Below, piece after piece: positions 1 through 9,351 of a stretch of 64,000 bases of DNA. The notes beneath the pieces were generated by a model. That model ran no database searches and was not told the origin of the DNA. It saw only the letters and a program-made list of their open reading frames with translations. How positions within the stretch are numbered: the first letter of the stretch is position 1; every line of letters begins with the position of its first letter. Made by a program: the position numbers and the translations under genes. Origin of the DNA: Shewanella marisflavi (lineage in GTDB: Bacteria; Pseudomonadota; Gammaproteobacteria; Enterobacterales; Shewanellaceae); contig NZ_JAKIKX010000001.1 of assembly GCF_023283925.1 (NCBI RefSeq), forward strand, positions 1,050,454 to 1,114,453. Direction: 5' to 3'.

Positions 1-303
1 GTAGTCTTAGGCTATGGTGGCTTAGGTACTGTTATTCACGATAGAGCAATAATAGGTGATAATGTAAATATTGGTACCGGAGTGACTATCGGTGGCACTT
101 CAAATAAGGTCGGAGCTCCAGTAATAGGTGATAATACAATACTTTCTACAGGTTCAAAAGTTATTGGCCCTATAAAGGTGGGGCGTAATTGTGTCGTAGG
201 TGCAAATTGTGTGGTTATTTCTGATATACCTGATAATTCTTTAGTTGTCGGCGTGCCTGGTGTAATCAAGAAATGTAATATTAATATCTCTGACTACAAT
301 TAA
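1..303 (+). CDS. Serine O-acetyltransferase-like hexapeptide transferase (5' end cut off)
   Basis: The reading frame is open from base 1 to the TAA at 301-303, so only the last 100 residues are in the window. They form a left-handed beta-helix of hexapeptide repeats (IIGDNVNIGTG, PVIGDNTILSTG, VIGPIKVGRNCVVGANCVV) and contain GTVIHDRAIIGDN, the His-containing segment typical of CysE/EpsC-type acetyltransferases, and the usual late VGVPGV motif. Members transfer acetyl from acetyl-CoA to serine or to a sugar hydroxyl. Next to polysaccharide genes, sugar O-acetylation is as likely as cysteine synthesis. The substrate cannot be told from this fragment. Confidence 0.75.
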   Translation, partial: VVLGYGGLGTVIHDRAIIGDNVNIGTGVTIGGTSNKVGAPVIGDNTILSTGSKVIGPIKVGRNCVVGANCVVISDIPDNSLVVGVPGVIKKCNINISDYN

Positions 304-1750
304 TGCTGAATCTATGTATTTGTCTGGGCTTTGTTTCTTAAGTCGATTGATCTAAACCTTTGTCTGATGTTCAGAAACGTATCAGTTACGGACTCTAAAA
401 CCAACTAAGCTATAAATCAACCAAGGCTTGCTGAACTTCTTGATTGGCGAGAAAGCCATCACCACCTTGAAAGCGACAACCTAAAAAGGAAAATAGGATA
501 GGTCGCTTTTCTTTAGTGACTTAGCTATTACCACCTCGCTTATAGAAAAATGAACTTTTCTCTGCCACTGCGGGGCTACAAGGTTTTATAAATCCGGTGT
601 TTCGACTTGCATAAGTGCATTAATGCTATAAAGTTTCACTTGTATCAGTAGTGCGTCAAGGTTGTTAAAAATTTATTTAAAGCTAAGACTTGGAGCGCCA
701 TCAATAACTTGGCCATTGATGCCACAGAGTAAAGTTTATGGCGAAGAATAACGGAAAGTGAAGTAAGTATGGTACAGATGGTGAACGTCGAATTTTGTAC
801 AAACTTCACATTGCAATCGATACACATAGTCACATTATCATAGCGGCTGAGCCAGTTTATAGAATTAGAGTCACGCTTAAGTGCTGCTCAATTTATAGAA
901 ACTAAGTCATCTAATAATCCACACTAATTCTGGTTAAAGCTCCTATGACCCATAACCGTACCATGAAATTATCCGTCGAAAATGTGCTTTTAATTTTTTT
1001 TAGCCACGCGAAGGCGTAGTTTATGGGTATCAAAGGGATTTATGCAATGTGGTGGCGAGCTTCCGAAAATTACAATGTAGGTAAACGCTATAGCTACCTT
1101 CGTTGTTCCATCTAGGAAACTGTTATGTATAGAAAAAGTGAGTACTGGCTGGAGGGGGGAGCAAGAAGAAATTATAACATTCAAGTAGTGAAAGGGATAC
1201 CATGGTAAAAAAATTAAACAAAACAACTGGGCTAGGTATTCCTGAATTCCATCTTCTTGCTCGATATTGAATAACTTAAACTGGGGCGACTGATTCGATT
1301 TAGGAAACAAATCCTTTTTATCTTTGCTATCGTGTGAGCATCGGCGTCATCAATAGGAACATCATCGAGTATAAAACTATTGCTTTTTAATATATGAAAA
1401 TTTCCATTAGCCTGTTTTGTGACCATTAATCAATGGGATGCCGAACTAATGAGACGGTTTAGAGACACAATCTCACGACTGTCTCATTTTTGTGCAAATC
1501 ACGGTTACTTGATTATTTTGTTAGACTTTTCTGCGTTATAATCGCCTAGTTATCTATTGGGATGTCATTGCATTACAGCTTTTTTTGTTTGTTGTGAAGC
1601 CCTCTCAGTATTGACTAACTGATTGAAATTAAAGACATGGATGTTTTGTTCAGTATGCTTTTCGTGCTGGTATAGAGCATGCTTTGTAACCGAGCATGAT
1701 GAGTCCTACTTTTAATTATCATTTTGGTTTAGAAAACCATCGAGTTTAGT
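304..1750. other. Degraded intergenic region of about 1.45 kb
   Basis: No intact gene is visible. It is AT-rich and holds an IS5-type transposase relic (about 640-900) and several short open frames without ribosome binding sites. A short inverted repeat, ATGAGAC ... GTCTCAT, lies at about 1449-1487. A TATAAT hexamer at 1537-1542 could belong to the promoter of the wecA-like genes, but no good -35 partner sits at the right distance. I read the stretch as decayed mobile DNA between the polysaccharide genes. Confidence 0.6.
668..900 (+). pseudogene. IS5-family transposase relic
   Basis: Two pieces in different frames read AKTWSAINNLAIDATE followed by a stop, and GTDGERRILYKLHIAIDTHS followed by HIIIAAE. 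These correspond to the part of IS5/IS903-group DDE transposases around the first catalytic Asp (normally ...HLVIDATGLKVYG...) and the following KLHIAIDT segment. A frameshift and stop codons separate the pieces and both ends of the gene are missing, so it is dead. No terminal inverted repeats could be assigned. Confidence 0.65.
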
Positions 1751-2824
1751 ATGTCGACCAGTTTATCCGTAGTCAGTGTATTTTTAAGTTCGTTTGTCTT
1801 TTTGTTTGTATACCGTAAGTTAGCTAAAAAAATTGGCTTGGTCGACAAGCCTAATGAGCGCAAGTTACATGTAGGCCAAGTGCCATTGATTGGTGGCATT
1901 TCAATCTTTACCGCTATCATGCTGAACATCTGTTTGGTGTTCGATGTGACGAGTAATGTGATGCTTTACATGGTTTGCTCCACGGTACTGATTGTACTAG
2001 GTGTGCTTGATGATCGATTTGATCTCAGCTTTAAAGCCCGTTTGTTGGTGCAGGCAGTGATTTCGATGGCGATGATTTTGATCGGTTATAAGAGTCTATA
2101 TTACTTAGGCTTTATTGCTGGTGATGATGCGTTGATCCTACCAACTTTTGTCAGTTATGTCGTGACTATTTTTGCCGTGATCGGGGCCATTAACGCCTTT
2201 AATATGGTTGATGGCATTGATGGTTTGTTAGGTGGATTAGCTTTGGTGACCTTTGCTGCACTGGGTTATATGTTTTATGGTGCAGGGCAGATAGAGTTAG
2301 CACACTTTTGTTTATTGCTCATGGTGGCGATGCTGCCTTATATCCTGCTGAATTTAGGTTTTCCATTTGGTCGCCGTTTTAAAGTGTTTATGGGCGATGC
2401 CGGCAGTATGTTTATAGGTTTTACCGTTATTTGGTTGTTGATTGAAGCGAGTCAGGATCAACAAGAGGTCGTCATTCGTCCAGTTACTGCTTTGTGGTTT
2501 ATCGGGCTGCCGTTAATGGATATGGTGTGTATCATGTCGCGCCGAATCAAGAAAGGTCAATCACCGTTTAAGCCCGATAGAGAGCATTTGCATCACATCT
2601 GCCAACGTGTCGGCATGTCGCCAAGAGTATCATTATTGGTGATTTGTTTGATTGCGACCATGATGGCGGCTGTAGGCGTTTGGTCCGAGTATCTCGAGAT
2701 TAATGAAACTGTGATGTTTGTCTCATTTTTGTTGGTATTTGCTTTGTACTATCTCGCGATAAGTTATGTCTGGCGCATTACTGCATTCATGCATCGATGG
2801 TTTAAATTCACAAAGCCATCGTAA
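1751..2824 (+). CDS. WecA-like undecaprenyl-phosphate glycosyl-1-phosphate transferase, copy 1
   Basis: A 357-residue polytopic membrane protein of the MraY/WecA family, which loads the first sugar-1-phosphate (GlcNAc-1-P in WecA) onto undecaprenyl phosphate at the inner face of the cytoplasmic membrane, starting O-antigen or related glycan synthesis. Family motifs occur in order: KPNERKLH near residue 38, the metal-binding VLDDRFDL near 92, NAFNMVDGIDGL near 156, GDAGSMFIGF near 218, and the cytoplasmic-loop histidine motif KPDREHLHH near 277. About ten hydrophobic segments are visible. The ribosome binding site is weak (TCGAG). A close paralogue follows after 153 bp. The exact sugar is not known. 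Confidence 0.9.
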   Translation: MSTSLSVVSVFLSSFVFLFVYRKLAKKIGLVDKPNERKLHVGQVPLIGGISIFTAIMLNICLVFDVTSNVMLYMVCSTVLIVLGVLDDRFDLSFKARLLVQAVISMAMILIGYKSLYYLGFIAGDDALILPTFVSYVVTIFAVIGAINAFNMVDGIDGLLGGLALVTFAALGYMFYGAGQIELAHFCLLLMVAMLPYILLNLGFPFGRRFKVFMGDAGSMFIGFTVIWLLIEASQDQQEVVIRPVTALWFIGLPLMDMVCIMSRRIKKGQSPFKPDREHLHHICQRVGMSPRVSLLVICLIATMMAAVGVWSEYLEINETVMFVSFLLVFALYYLAISYVWRITAFMHRWFKFTKPS

Positions 2825-2977
2825 AATATACCTGACTTCAGTTACAAAGTTACAGTGTTTTATGTTGAACCGTTTTTACCTTGTCATATAGAGGTTATAC
2901 TGTATGACTGGTAGTTGTTGGCGGTAGGGATCGGTATGGATCCTCGTCATTCTGTATTGGCTTAGGGAAGAGAGTTT

Positions 2978-4021
2978 ATGGAATACTTTATACCGTTTGT
3001 GACGGTGTTTTGCTTAACGTGTGCTGCGATTAAGTTGTTTCACCCAATTGCGGAAAAAGTCGGCTTAGTAGATTTACCCAATGAAAGGAAAACACATGTT
3101 GGCGCCATACCGTTAATTGGTGGGGTGGCTATTTATTGTAGTGTCCTGCTTGTTTCCAGTATTGTGTTTGAACAAAATCAGGTATTTAACCTTTACTTGA
3201 TTTCTGCTGCACTGATATTGTTTTTGGGGGTACTGGACGACAAATATGATTTGTCTGTCCGCGTTAGAATCGTGGCGCAAGTGATCACAGCTTCGATCCT
3301 GGTCTTTGGTGCAGGGTTTTATCTTACATCACTGGGTCACATCACTTATTTCTTTGAGTTAAAGCTTGGATATTTAGGTGTTTTTGTCACCATATTGGCT
3401 GTTATTGGTGCAATTAATGCCTTCAATATGGTGGATGGTATCGATGGCTTAGCTGGCATGTTGAGTCTCGTCACTTTTACCTCACTCGCATTGCTGTTTT
3501 ACGCTGCTGGTAATGACTGGTTTATTCTTCCTTTACTTTTTATTGGCGCAATAATCGGTTACTTGATATTTAATTTGAGATGGCCTTTTGAAACCGTTCA
3601 AAAAATCTTTATGGGTGATGCAGGGAGTATGCTGATTGGGTTGACTGTCGTATGGCTGCTCGTGTTGGGGGTTGAAGCGGATGTTCGGGTATTTGCACCC
3701 GTTACTGCCCTGTATCTGATTGGTATACCGTTAATGGACATGGCTGCAATCATGTACCGCCGAGTTAAAAAAGGGATGTCACCTTTTAAGCCTGACCGGG
3801 ATCACCTCCATCATATATTTGAAAGAGCGGGTTATAGTCGAAAACAAACCCTGCTACGGATCTCTCTGGCTTCTATAGCGCTGGCTGCACTAGGTATTTC
3901 GGGAGAATGGTTGCATGCACCTGAATGGATTATGTTTTTGGGTTTTGTCGGGATTTTTGTGGCCTATAACTGGGCATTAGCACACATTTGGCAAATATTG
4001 ACCTGGCTTCGTAAAGCTTAG
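2978..4021 (+). CDS. wecA: WecA-like undecaprenyl-phosphate glycosyl-1-phosphate transferase, copy 2
   Basis: A 347-residue MraY/WecA-family integral membrane enzyme with the same motif set as its upstream neighbour: LPNERKTH, GVLDDKYDL, NAFNMVDGIDGLAG, MGDAGSMLIGL and KPDRDHLHHIF. The motif regions are nearly identical between the two, whereas the C-terminal thirds diverge, so this looks like a tandem duplication followed by divergence rather than a recent copy. The start is supported by GGGAAGAGAG just upstream. It is followed by a strong terminator. Which copy is the true WecA and whether the two prefer different sugars cannot be decided from sequence. Confidence 0.88.
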   Translation: MEYFIPFVTVFCLTCAAIKLFHPIAEKVGLVDLPNERKTHVGAIPLIGGVAIYCSVLLVSSIVFEQNQVFNLYLISAALILFLGVLDDKYDLSVRVRIVAQVITASILVFGAGFYLTSLGHITYFFELKLGYLGVFVTILAVIGAINAFNMVDGIDGLAGMLSLVTFTSLALLFYAAGNDWFILPLLFIGAIIGYLIFNLRWPFETVQKIFMGDAGSMLIGLTVVWLLVLGVEADVRVFAPVTALYLIGIPLMDMAAIMYRRVKKGMSPFKPDRDHLHHIFERAGYSRKQTLLRISLASIALAALGISGEWLHAPEWIMFLGFVGIFVAYNWALAHIWQILTWLRKA

Positions 4022-4039
4022 CTTATTGAGTTATTGGGG

Positions 4040-4067
4040 AAAAATCCTCTCATGAGGATTTTTTTGT
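4040..4067 (+). terminator. Rho-independent terminator after the second wecA-like gene
   Basis: AAAAATCCTC, loop TCAT, GAGGATTTTT, then further T residues: a 10-bp stem with a U-tract. It lies 19 bases after the stop codon and separates the transferase pair from galU. Confidence 0.8.
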
Positions 4068-4091
4068 GCGTTTTATATAACCGGAATGTTT

Positions 4092-4970
4092 ATGAAAGTT
4101 GTTATTCCCGTAGCGGGCCTTGGTACCCGTATGCTTCCTGCTACCAAGGCTATCCCGAAAGAGATGCTGCCATTAGTAGATAAACCGCTTATTCAATATA
4201 TAGTGAATGAGTGTGTTGCTGCTGGTGTGAAAGAGATTGTGTTGGTGACTCACGCCAGTAAGAACGCTATCGAAAACCACTTTGATACCTCCTATGAGCT
4301 AGAGTCGACGCTTGAGAAGCGTGTAAAGCGTCAGCTGCTTGAAGAGGTGCAATCAATTTGTCCTAAAGACGTGACAATTATGCATGTACGTCAGGGGGAA
4401 GCTAAGGGGTTAGGTCATGCGGTGCTTTGCGCTAAACCTTGTATTGGCAATAACCCTTTCGCTGTCGTATTGCCGGATGTGATCTTGGATGAGTACAGTG
4501 CCGATCAAAGCTCCGAAAACCTGGCTGCGATGATCAAACATTATAAAGCGACTCAAGCTAGCCAAATCATGGTAGCGCCAGTGGCTCTAGATGAAGTAAA
4601 CAAATACGGGATTGCCGATTGTGGCGGAGTGGATATCGCACCTGGTAAATCATCAGTCATTAAGGCTATGGTTGAAAAGCCGGCCATCGATGAAGCTCCA
4701 TCTAATCTTGCTGTTGTAGGTCGTTACGTTTTGTCTGAAAAAATCTGGGACTTGCTGGCAAAAACTCCCGCAGGTGCAGGTGATGAGATTCAATTGACAG
4801 ATGCAATCGACATGTTGATTGAATCTGACACAGTCGAAGCCTTCAATATGACAGGTAAGTCTCATGATTGTGGTGATAAGCTTGGTTATATGACCGCTTT
4901 TGTTGAATATGGCCTGCGTAATGAAAAGCTGGGCGCGGAGTTTGCTAAACAGATTAAGAAACTGATTTAG
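4092..4970 (+). CDS. galU: UTP-glucose-1-phosphate uridylyltransferase (copy 1)
   Basis: Makes UDP-glucose from glucose-1-phosphate and UTP, supplying ugd, galE and glycan synthesis. The nucleotide-binding signature [20 protein letters not shown] sits at the N-terminus, followed by PLIQYIVNE, the [14 protein letters not shown] segment and late [19 protein letters not shown]. The length, 292 residues, is normal for the family. I place the start at ATG 4092 instead of the in-frame ATG 4086, because the GGA at 4083-4085 would touch 4086 but lies six bases from 4092. A second galU is found at about 45 kb; this copy belongs to the polysaccharide locus. Confidence 0.93.
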   Translation: MKVVIPVAGLGTRMLPATKAIPKEMLPLVDKPLIQYIVNECVAAGVKEIVLVTHASKNAIENHFDTSYELESTLEKRVKRQLLEEVQSICPKDVTIMHVRQGEAKGLGHAVLCAKPCIGNNPFAVVLPDVILDEYSADQSSENLAAMIKHYKATQASQIMVAPVALDEVNKYGIADCGGVDIAPGKSSVIKAMVEKPAIDEAPSNLAVVGRYVLSEKIWDLLAKTPAGAGDEIQLTDAIDMLIESDTVEAFNMTGKSHDCGDKLGYMTAFVEYGLRNEKLGAEFAKQIKKLI

Positions 4971-5021
4971 TTTGTAGCTGCAATTTTGGTAAACGATTTT
5001 TAATTGGTATTTAGGTTTTAT

Positions 5022-6380
5022 ATGTCCCGTAAATATTTTGGAACCGATGGCGTCCGCGGCAAAGTCGGTGAGTTTCCTATAACCCCTGATTTTGCCATGA
5101 AGCTAGGTTGGGCTGCCGGTACTGTTTTAGCTTCATCTGGCACTAAAGAAGTATTAATAGGCAAGGATACTCGTATCAGTGGCTATATGTTAGAAACCGC
5201 TATGGAAGCAGGTTTATCTGCGGCAGGAATTGATGTGGCTTTGGTTGGCCCAATGCCGACACCAGCTGTTGCCTATCTAGCCTCAACTTTCCGAGCTGAT
5301 GCGGGTGTTGTGATTAGCGCCTCTCATAATCCGTACTATGACAACGGCATTAAATTCTTCTCAAATTCGGGTACCAAGCTCAATGATCAGCAAGAGCTTG
5401 AAATCGAAGCTTTACTTGAGCAAGCACTTAACCACAATGCTATGCAATGTGTGCCCTCTGCTGAGTTAGGTAAGGTTCGCAGGATTAATGATGCCGCTGG
5501 TCGTTACATTGAATTCTGCAAGGGCGTTTTTGCAAAAGATCTCAGCCTGTCTGGACTTAAAATTGTTGTAGATAGTGCTAACGGCGCCGCTTATCACATT
5601 GCGCCTAACGTATATCGTGAACTTGGTGCAGAAGTTATCAGCATCAATGAAAAGCCTGATGGTTTAAATATTAATGAACATTGTGGCGCGACCAGTCTCG
5701 ATAGTTTGCAGACCGCAGTGATGGTGCATGAGGCAGATTTAGGCATTGCGCTAGATGGTGACGCTGATAGGGTTATGTTCGTTGACCATAACGGGCATGT
5801 TGTTGATGGTGACCAAATTCTCTTTATTCTAGCGAGTGCCGGCAAAGCCAATGGTACCTTTGAAGGTGGTGTCGTTGGCACTTTGATGTCAAACCTGGGT
5901 CTTGAGCTCGCGTTAAAAGAGCTAAATATTCCGTTTGTTCGGGCCAAAGTGGGTGACCGCTACGTGGTTGAGCAACTTAAAGAAACGGGCTGGAAGCTTG
6001 GTGGAGAAGGTTCTGGTCATATTTTAGATCTTAACTATGCTTCAACCGGTGACGGGATTGTAGCTTCGTTATTAGTATTGCAAGCCGTTTTGAAAGCACA
6101 AACCAGTTTGGCTGAAGTTGCATCGGGTATGAAAAAACTGCCGCAGGTGTTAATTAATGTTCGTTTGACACAAAACAATGCCGATCAAATCATCGAGTCT
6201 CAAAGTGTTAAACAAGCTGTTGCTGAGTCAGAAGCCATTTTGGCTGAAAATGGTCGCGTGCTATTACGTAAGTCGGGCACAGAGCCATTAATTCGCGTTA
6301 TGGTCGAGTCCACTGATGTTGAAATGAGTCAACAGCAAGCTGAAGCGATTGCACAGGCTGTATCTACGGCAGGTGTTTAA
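5022..6380 (+). CDS. glmM: Phosphoglucosamine mutase (GlmM type)
   Basis: Converts glucosamine-6-phosphate to glucosamine-1-phosphate on the way to UDP-GlcNAc, the likely donor for the WecA-like enzymes upstream. It starts with [12 protein letters not shown] as GlmM does, carries the phosphoserine loop [13 protein letters not shown] near residue 100, the metal-binding [10 protein letters not shown] near 241, and the C-terminal phosphate-binding [15 protein letters not shown] 5022 is preferred over an upstream in-frame TTG at 5004 because of AGG six bases ahead and the match to the family N-terminus. Many relatives carry another glmM near folP; whether this is a second copy cannot be seen here. 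Confidence 0.9.
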   Translation: MSRKYFGTDGVRGKVGEFPITPDFAMKLGWAAGTVLASSGTKEVLIGKDTRISGYMLETAMEAGLSAAGIDVALVGPMPTPAVAYLASTFRADAGVVISASHNPYYDNGIKFFSNSGTKLNDQQELEIEALLEQALNHNAMQCVPSAELGKVRRINDAAGRYIEFCKGVFAKDLSLSGLKIVVDSANGAAYHIAPNVYRELGAEVISINEKPDGLNINEHCGATSLDSLQTAVMVHEADLGIALDGDADRVMFVDHNGHVVDGDQILFILASAGKANGTFEGGVVGTLMSNLGLELALKELNIPFVRAKVGDRYVVEQLKETGWKLGGEGSGHILDLNYASTGDGIVASLLVLQAVLKAQTSLAEVASGMKKLPQVLINVRLTQNNADQIIESQSVKQAVAESEAILAENGRVLLRKSGTEPLIRVMVESTDVEMSQQQAEAIAQAVSTAGV

Positions 6381-6413
6381 AAAGCTTAATTTTTACTAGT
6401 TGTAGACCTATTG

Positions 6414-6448
6414 ATGCCACTATCCTCTAAGGTAGTGGCATTTTTTAT
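6414..6448 (+). terminator. Rho-independent terminator after glmM
   Basis: ATGCCACTATC, loop CTCTAA, GGTAGTGGCAT (the stem pairs with one mismatch near the loop), followed by TTTTTATTTT. It ends the galU-glmM unit. Confidence 0.8.
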
Positions 6449-6529
6449 TTTAAACTCATTTTTTACACGGCTGTTGTTCTGGGTTTGCTTGGTCAATTCA
6501 GTTTTAAAGCTTATTGAAGAGAGCGTACT

Positions 6530-7411
6530 TTGAAAGGTATTTTACTCGCCGGTGGCACTGGCACGCGGTTGTATCCCATCACACGTGGCGTATCTAAGCA
6601 GCTGCTGCCTGTGTATGACAAGCCAATGATCTATTATCCGCTCTCTGTTCTTATGCTAGCGGGGATCCGCGATATTTTGATCATCACGACTCCAGATGAG
6701 CAGATGTTGTTTCAACGTTTACTCGGCGATGGCAGTGATTTTGGTATTTCGCTTTCCTATCAAGTACAGCCAAAACCTGGAGGGATAGCACAGGCCTTTA
6801 TTATTGCCGAGGAGTTTATTGGTACCGACAGCGTGTGTTTAGTGCTGGGAGATAATGTTTTTTATGGGCTGGGGTTCAGTCTCACGCTGAAACAGACTGT
6901 AGCTGACCTTAGTAATGCAGATTCAGTAGGAGCGACTATCTTTTCCTATCAGGTCGACCATGCAGAAAGGTTTGGCGTGGTGGAGTTTGATGCTGATTTC
7001 ACCCCCTTGGCAATCGATGAAAAACCAGCTTTCCCTAAATCTAACTGGGCGGTAACCGGACTCTATTTTTATGACAATCAAGTCATCGACATCGCTAAAG
7101 AGTTAAAGCCATCAAAACGTGGCGAGCTTGAAATTACTGAAATCAATCAATCCTATTTAGAGTGCGGGCAGCTAAAGGTTGAATTATTGGGACGGGGTTT
7201 TGCCTGGCTCGATACCGGTACGTTCGACAGTCTGCAGCAGGCTTCATCTTTTGTTCAAACCATAGAAACTGTGCAGGGTCTAAAAGTGGCTTGTCTTGAG
7301 GAGATAGCCTGGCGTAATGGCTGGCTGACTAATGAGGATATTTATCGTCTTGCCAAGCCTATGTTGAATAACAGCTATGGTCAGTACTTACGTTCACTCG
7401 TGACCCCATAG
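6530..7411 (+). CDS. rfbA: Glucose-1-phosphate thymidylyltransferase
   Basis: Forms dTDP-glucose from glucose-1-phosphate and dTTP, the first step to dTDP-rhamnose and other dTDP-sugars. It has the signature [20 protein letters not shown], the [15 protein letters not shown] segment, [10 protein letters not shown], and the active-site stretches [18 protein letters not shown] and [10 protein letters not shown]. Its 293 residues match RmlA. The start is TTG at 6530, with GAAGAGAG seven bases upstream and no better ATG before the conserved glycine loop. The partners rfbB, rfbC and rfbD are not in the window, and the next gene is an integrase on the other strand, so the dTDP-sugar cluster may have been interrupted or may lie elsewhere. 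Confidence 0.93.
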   Translation: MKGILLAGGTGTRLYPITRGVSKQLLPVYDKPMIYYPLSVLMLAGIRDILIITTPDEQMLFQRLLGDGSDFGISLSYQVQPKPGGIAQAFIIAEEFIGTDSVCLVLGDNVFYGLGFSLTLKQTVADLSNADSVGATIFSYQVDHAERFGVVEFDADFTPLAIDEKPAFPKSNWAVTGLYFYDNQVIDIAKELKPSKRGELEITEINQSYLECGQLKVELLGRGFAWLDTGTFDSLQQASSFVQTIETVQGLKVACLEEIAWRNGWLTNEDIYRLAKPMLNNSYGQYLRSLVTP

Positions 7412-7605
7412 GGCTTAGTAAAGGAAAGGTGTGCTAGGTTTGTATTAGTCATGAGGGAGCTGAGAAAGCGACTGGCTAAGACTACTGACAATGGATATCA
7501 GTGCTTGCTTCAATGTTTTGCATAGGACTCGTTGAACAGTCAGCTTTGTCGGTTGCGCCACCCAAGTACAAGCCACTCATTTAGTGTTCGATGGGAGAGA
7601 GGAAC

Positions 7606-7658
7606 CAACTGGAACAATTGCCCACTCAATTTCAGTGAGCAATTGAATAAACCAGTTG
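7606..7658 (-). terminator. Nested inverted repeat 3' of the integrase gene
   Basis: Outer arms CAACTGG (7606-7612) and CCAGTTG (7652-7658) enclose inner arms CAATTGC (7615-7621) and GCAATTG (7639-7645), with further pairing CACT/AGTG. It lies ten bases past the integrase stop. It can act as a terminator or be part of a recombination site; no clear U-run is present on the minus strand. Confidence 0.45.
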
Positions 7659-7667
7659 ATTGCGGAT

Positions 7668-8837
7668 TTACGACGCGACGGCTTCTGAGCTCATGAGTTG
7701 ATCAAAAGCATTTCCGTCATTGCGAGACGCATTAGCGACATAAGGGGCATAGACGTCAAACAGTAACCGTGTATCACTGTGGCCCAGTAGCTGAGATATG
7801 TAGAGTGGGTTTTCAAGGGCTGCGATATGTAATACCGCAGCCGTATGACGGGTTTCATAGGGGCGGCGCTTTTTTAACCCCGCGCTTTTCAATGTCGGGT
7901 ACCATAATTTTCGACTGACATAGTGGGTTTGCAGTGGTGTACCTGAAGGCCCTGTGAACACAAAATTACTGCCTGAGCGATTGGCGGCTTTGATCCGCTT
8001 AAATGCATCATACACAGTGTCGCACATTTTCAGATCTCGACGCGATTTCGGTGTTTTCACATCACATACCACCCCGTTGACCCAGTTTTGTCGAATACGG
8101 ATCAATCGGTGCTCAAAATCGATATGTTCCCATTCCAATCCATGCACCTCACAGCTTCGCATGCCAGTCCAAAACCGGATAATGAAATAGTCTTTCCACT
8201 GCTCAGGGACCACAGAAAGAAAGCAGCGCACTTCGGCAATGGTCATGGGGTAAGACTCTGCCTTTTCTTCTTTCAAGGAGCGGTAGCGCCGTAATGGGTA
8301 CTCAAACTTAAACTCTTCAGATGCTAGGCTGGTAATGGCGATGAGTGGCCACAGAATGTTATTCACGCGGCGATTGGAGAGTTGCCGAGTTCCATCTTCC
8401 TTCTTTATATCCAGTAATTTCTGACGAAAGAAATCAATTTGAGTCAGACTGACTTCATTGACTAAGGTATTGCCAAACTCTGGGATGAGATATTTTGTCA
8501 GCGCTGTTCGAACACTGCCTTGATAACTTTGCTTCCACTTGGCCTTTTGGCGTTCAAACCATTGGTTGGCGTAGTTATCAAAGAAAGGGTACTGACGGTC
8601 GGGATGTCGCGTTCGTTGCAGTTGTTCAAACAGAGCGACCTTTTTACTGTTGGGGAAGTAGTCTCGGTACTGAAAGCTACCTAAGTCTATCTCAGCATTC
8701 ATCTGCTTTAGGGTGGCTTTAGCGCTGGCCAAGTTTTTCGGGGTGGCCATCATTTTAGTGCCTTCACGAAAGCGTTGGCCGTAAAGGTGTAGGTCGAACT
8801 GAATACGCCCATTAGGGCGAATACGAATATGAGCCAT
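7668..8837 (-). CDS. Phage-type tyrosine recombinase (integrase)
   Basis: A 389-residue integrase with an N-terminal arm-binding region (MAHIRIRPNGRIQFDLHLYG, DUF3596-like), a SAM-like core-binding region and a C-terminal catalytic domain. Visible catalytic positions: Arg in TGMRSCE, Lys region in VKTPKSRRD, RPYETRHTA (Arg-His box with Glu-Thr where His is common), LLGHSD and the nucleophile in VYAPYV. The start at ATG 8837 is favoured by GGAG nine bases upstream; an earlier ATG at 8852 would add five residues. It sits alone at the border between rfbA and accessory DNA, so it probably drove integration of an island. No excisionase gene and no att repeat pair could be identified. Confidence 0.88.
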   Translation of the reverse strand: MAHIRIRPNGRIQFDLHLYGQRFREGTKMMATPKNLASAKATLKQMNAEIDLGSFQYRDYFPNSKKVALFEQLQRTRHPDRQYPFFDNYANQWFERQKAKWKQSYQGSVRTALTKYLIPEFGNTLVNEVSLTQIDFFRQKLLDIKKEDGTRQLSNRRVNNILWPLIAITSLASEEFKFEYPLRRYRSLKEEKAESYPMTIAEVRCFLSVVPEQWKDYFIIRFWTGMRSCEVHGLEWEHIDFEHRLIRIRQNWVNGVVCDVKTPKSRRDLKMCDTVYDAFKRIKAANRSGSNFVFTGPSGTPLQTHYVSRKLWYPTLKSAGLKKRRPYETRHTAAVLHIAALENPLYISQLLGHSDTRLLFDVYAPYVANASRNDGNAFDQLMSSEAVAS

Positions 8838-8852
8838 AATCGTCTCCATCAA

Positions 8853-9351
8853 ATAGATCTGTCCCTATCCGATGGAATTCGTTAAGATCTCGCCATCGGC
8901 TGGGGGTGCTTAATAGTCCGTCGCAGCCGGTACGGGGCAGGGTGGTTGCCGCCATCCTGTCCCAACTGCTTCTTTACCAGGTTAACCGGGTTATGAAAAC
9001 CCGCAACTGAACCTGAAACGCCTCATTTCCCAATAGTCCGCACATTGCAAGTATTGGTTAAAAAGACAGCTACCAATATATCAACCACTGGTTTTTTGTC
9101 CAGTGGTTTCTGCTTGAATTCATCACTTCATAATGACTTTTCTAATATCGAAACGGTGCTAAAGATCAGCACTTGAAAATAAGCTTAAGTAAACGCCCTT
9201 CGATGACTTGAGTACTGGCTTACAGACCCTAACAGAAGCGATGAAGTGCCTCTTGCCCTCAATCATGACCCTATCGCTGCTGCAATTTAAAGAAACGAAG
9301 GGATGACGTTTCATTTCTGAGCGGTAAACGCTGGTCAACTAGCATCTGATT
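8853..9351. other. Noncoding region rich in inverted repeats
   Basis: No convincing ORF. Several potential hairpins follow each other: CCGATGG/CCATCGG (8871-8901), GGGGCAGGGTGG/CCATCCTGTCCC (about 8933-8962, ten of twelve paired), CGGGTT/AACCCG (8986-9002) and ACCACTGG/CCAGTGGT (9084-9108). The direct repeat AATAGTCCG occurs at about 8912 and 9032. The region probably includes the integrase promoter and possibly recombination sites. Confidence 0.4.

Noticed and set aside
990..1426. Two overlapping minus-strand frames of 106 and 64 codons
   Set aside because: No ribosome binding sites or recognisable families in a stretch that otherwise looks decayed.
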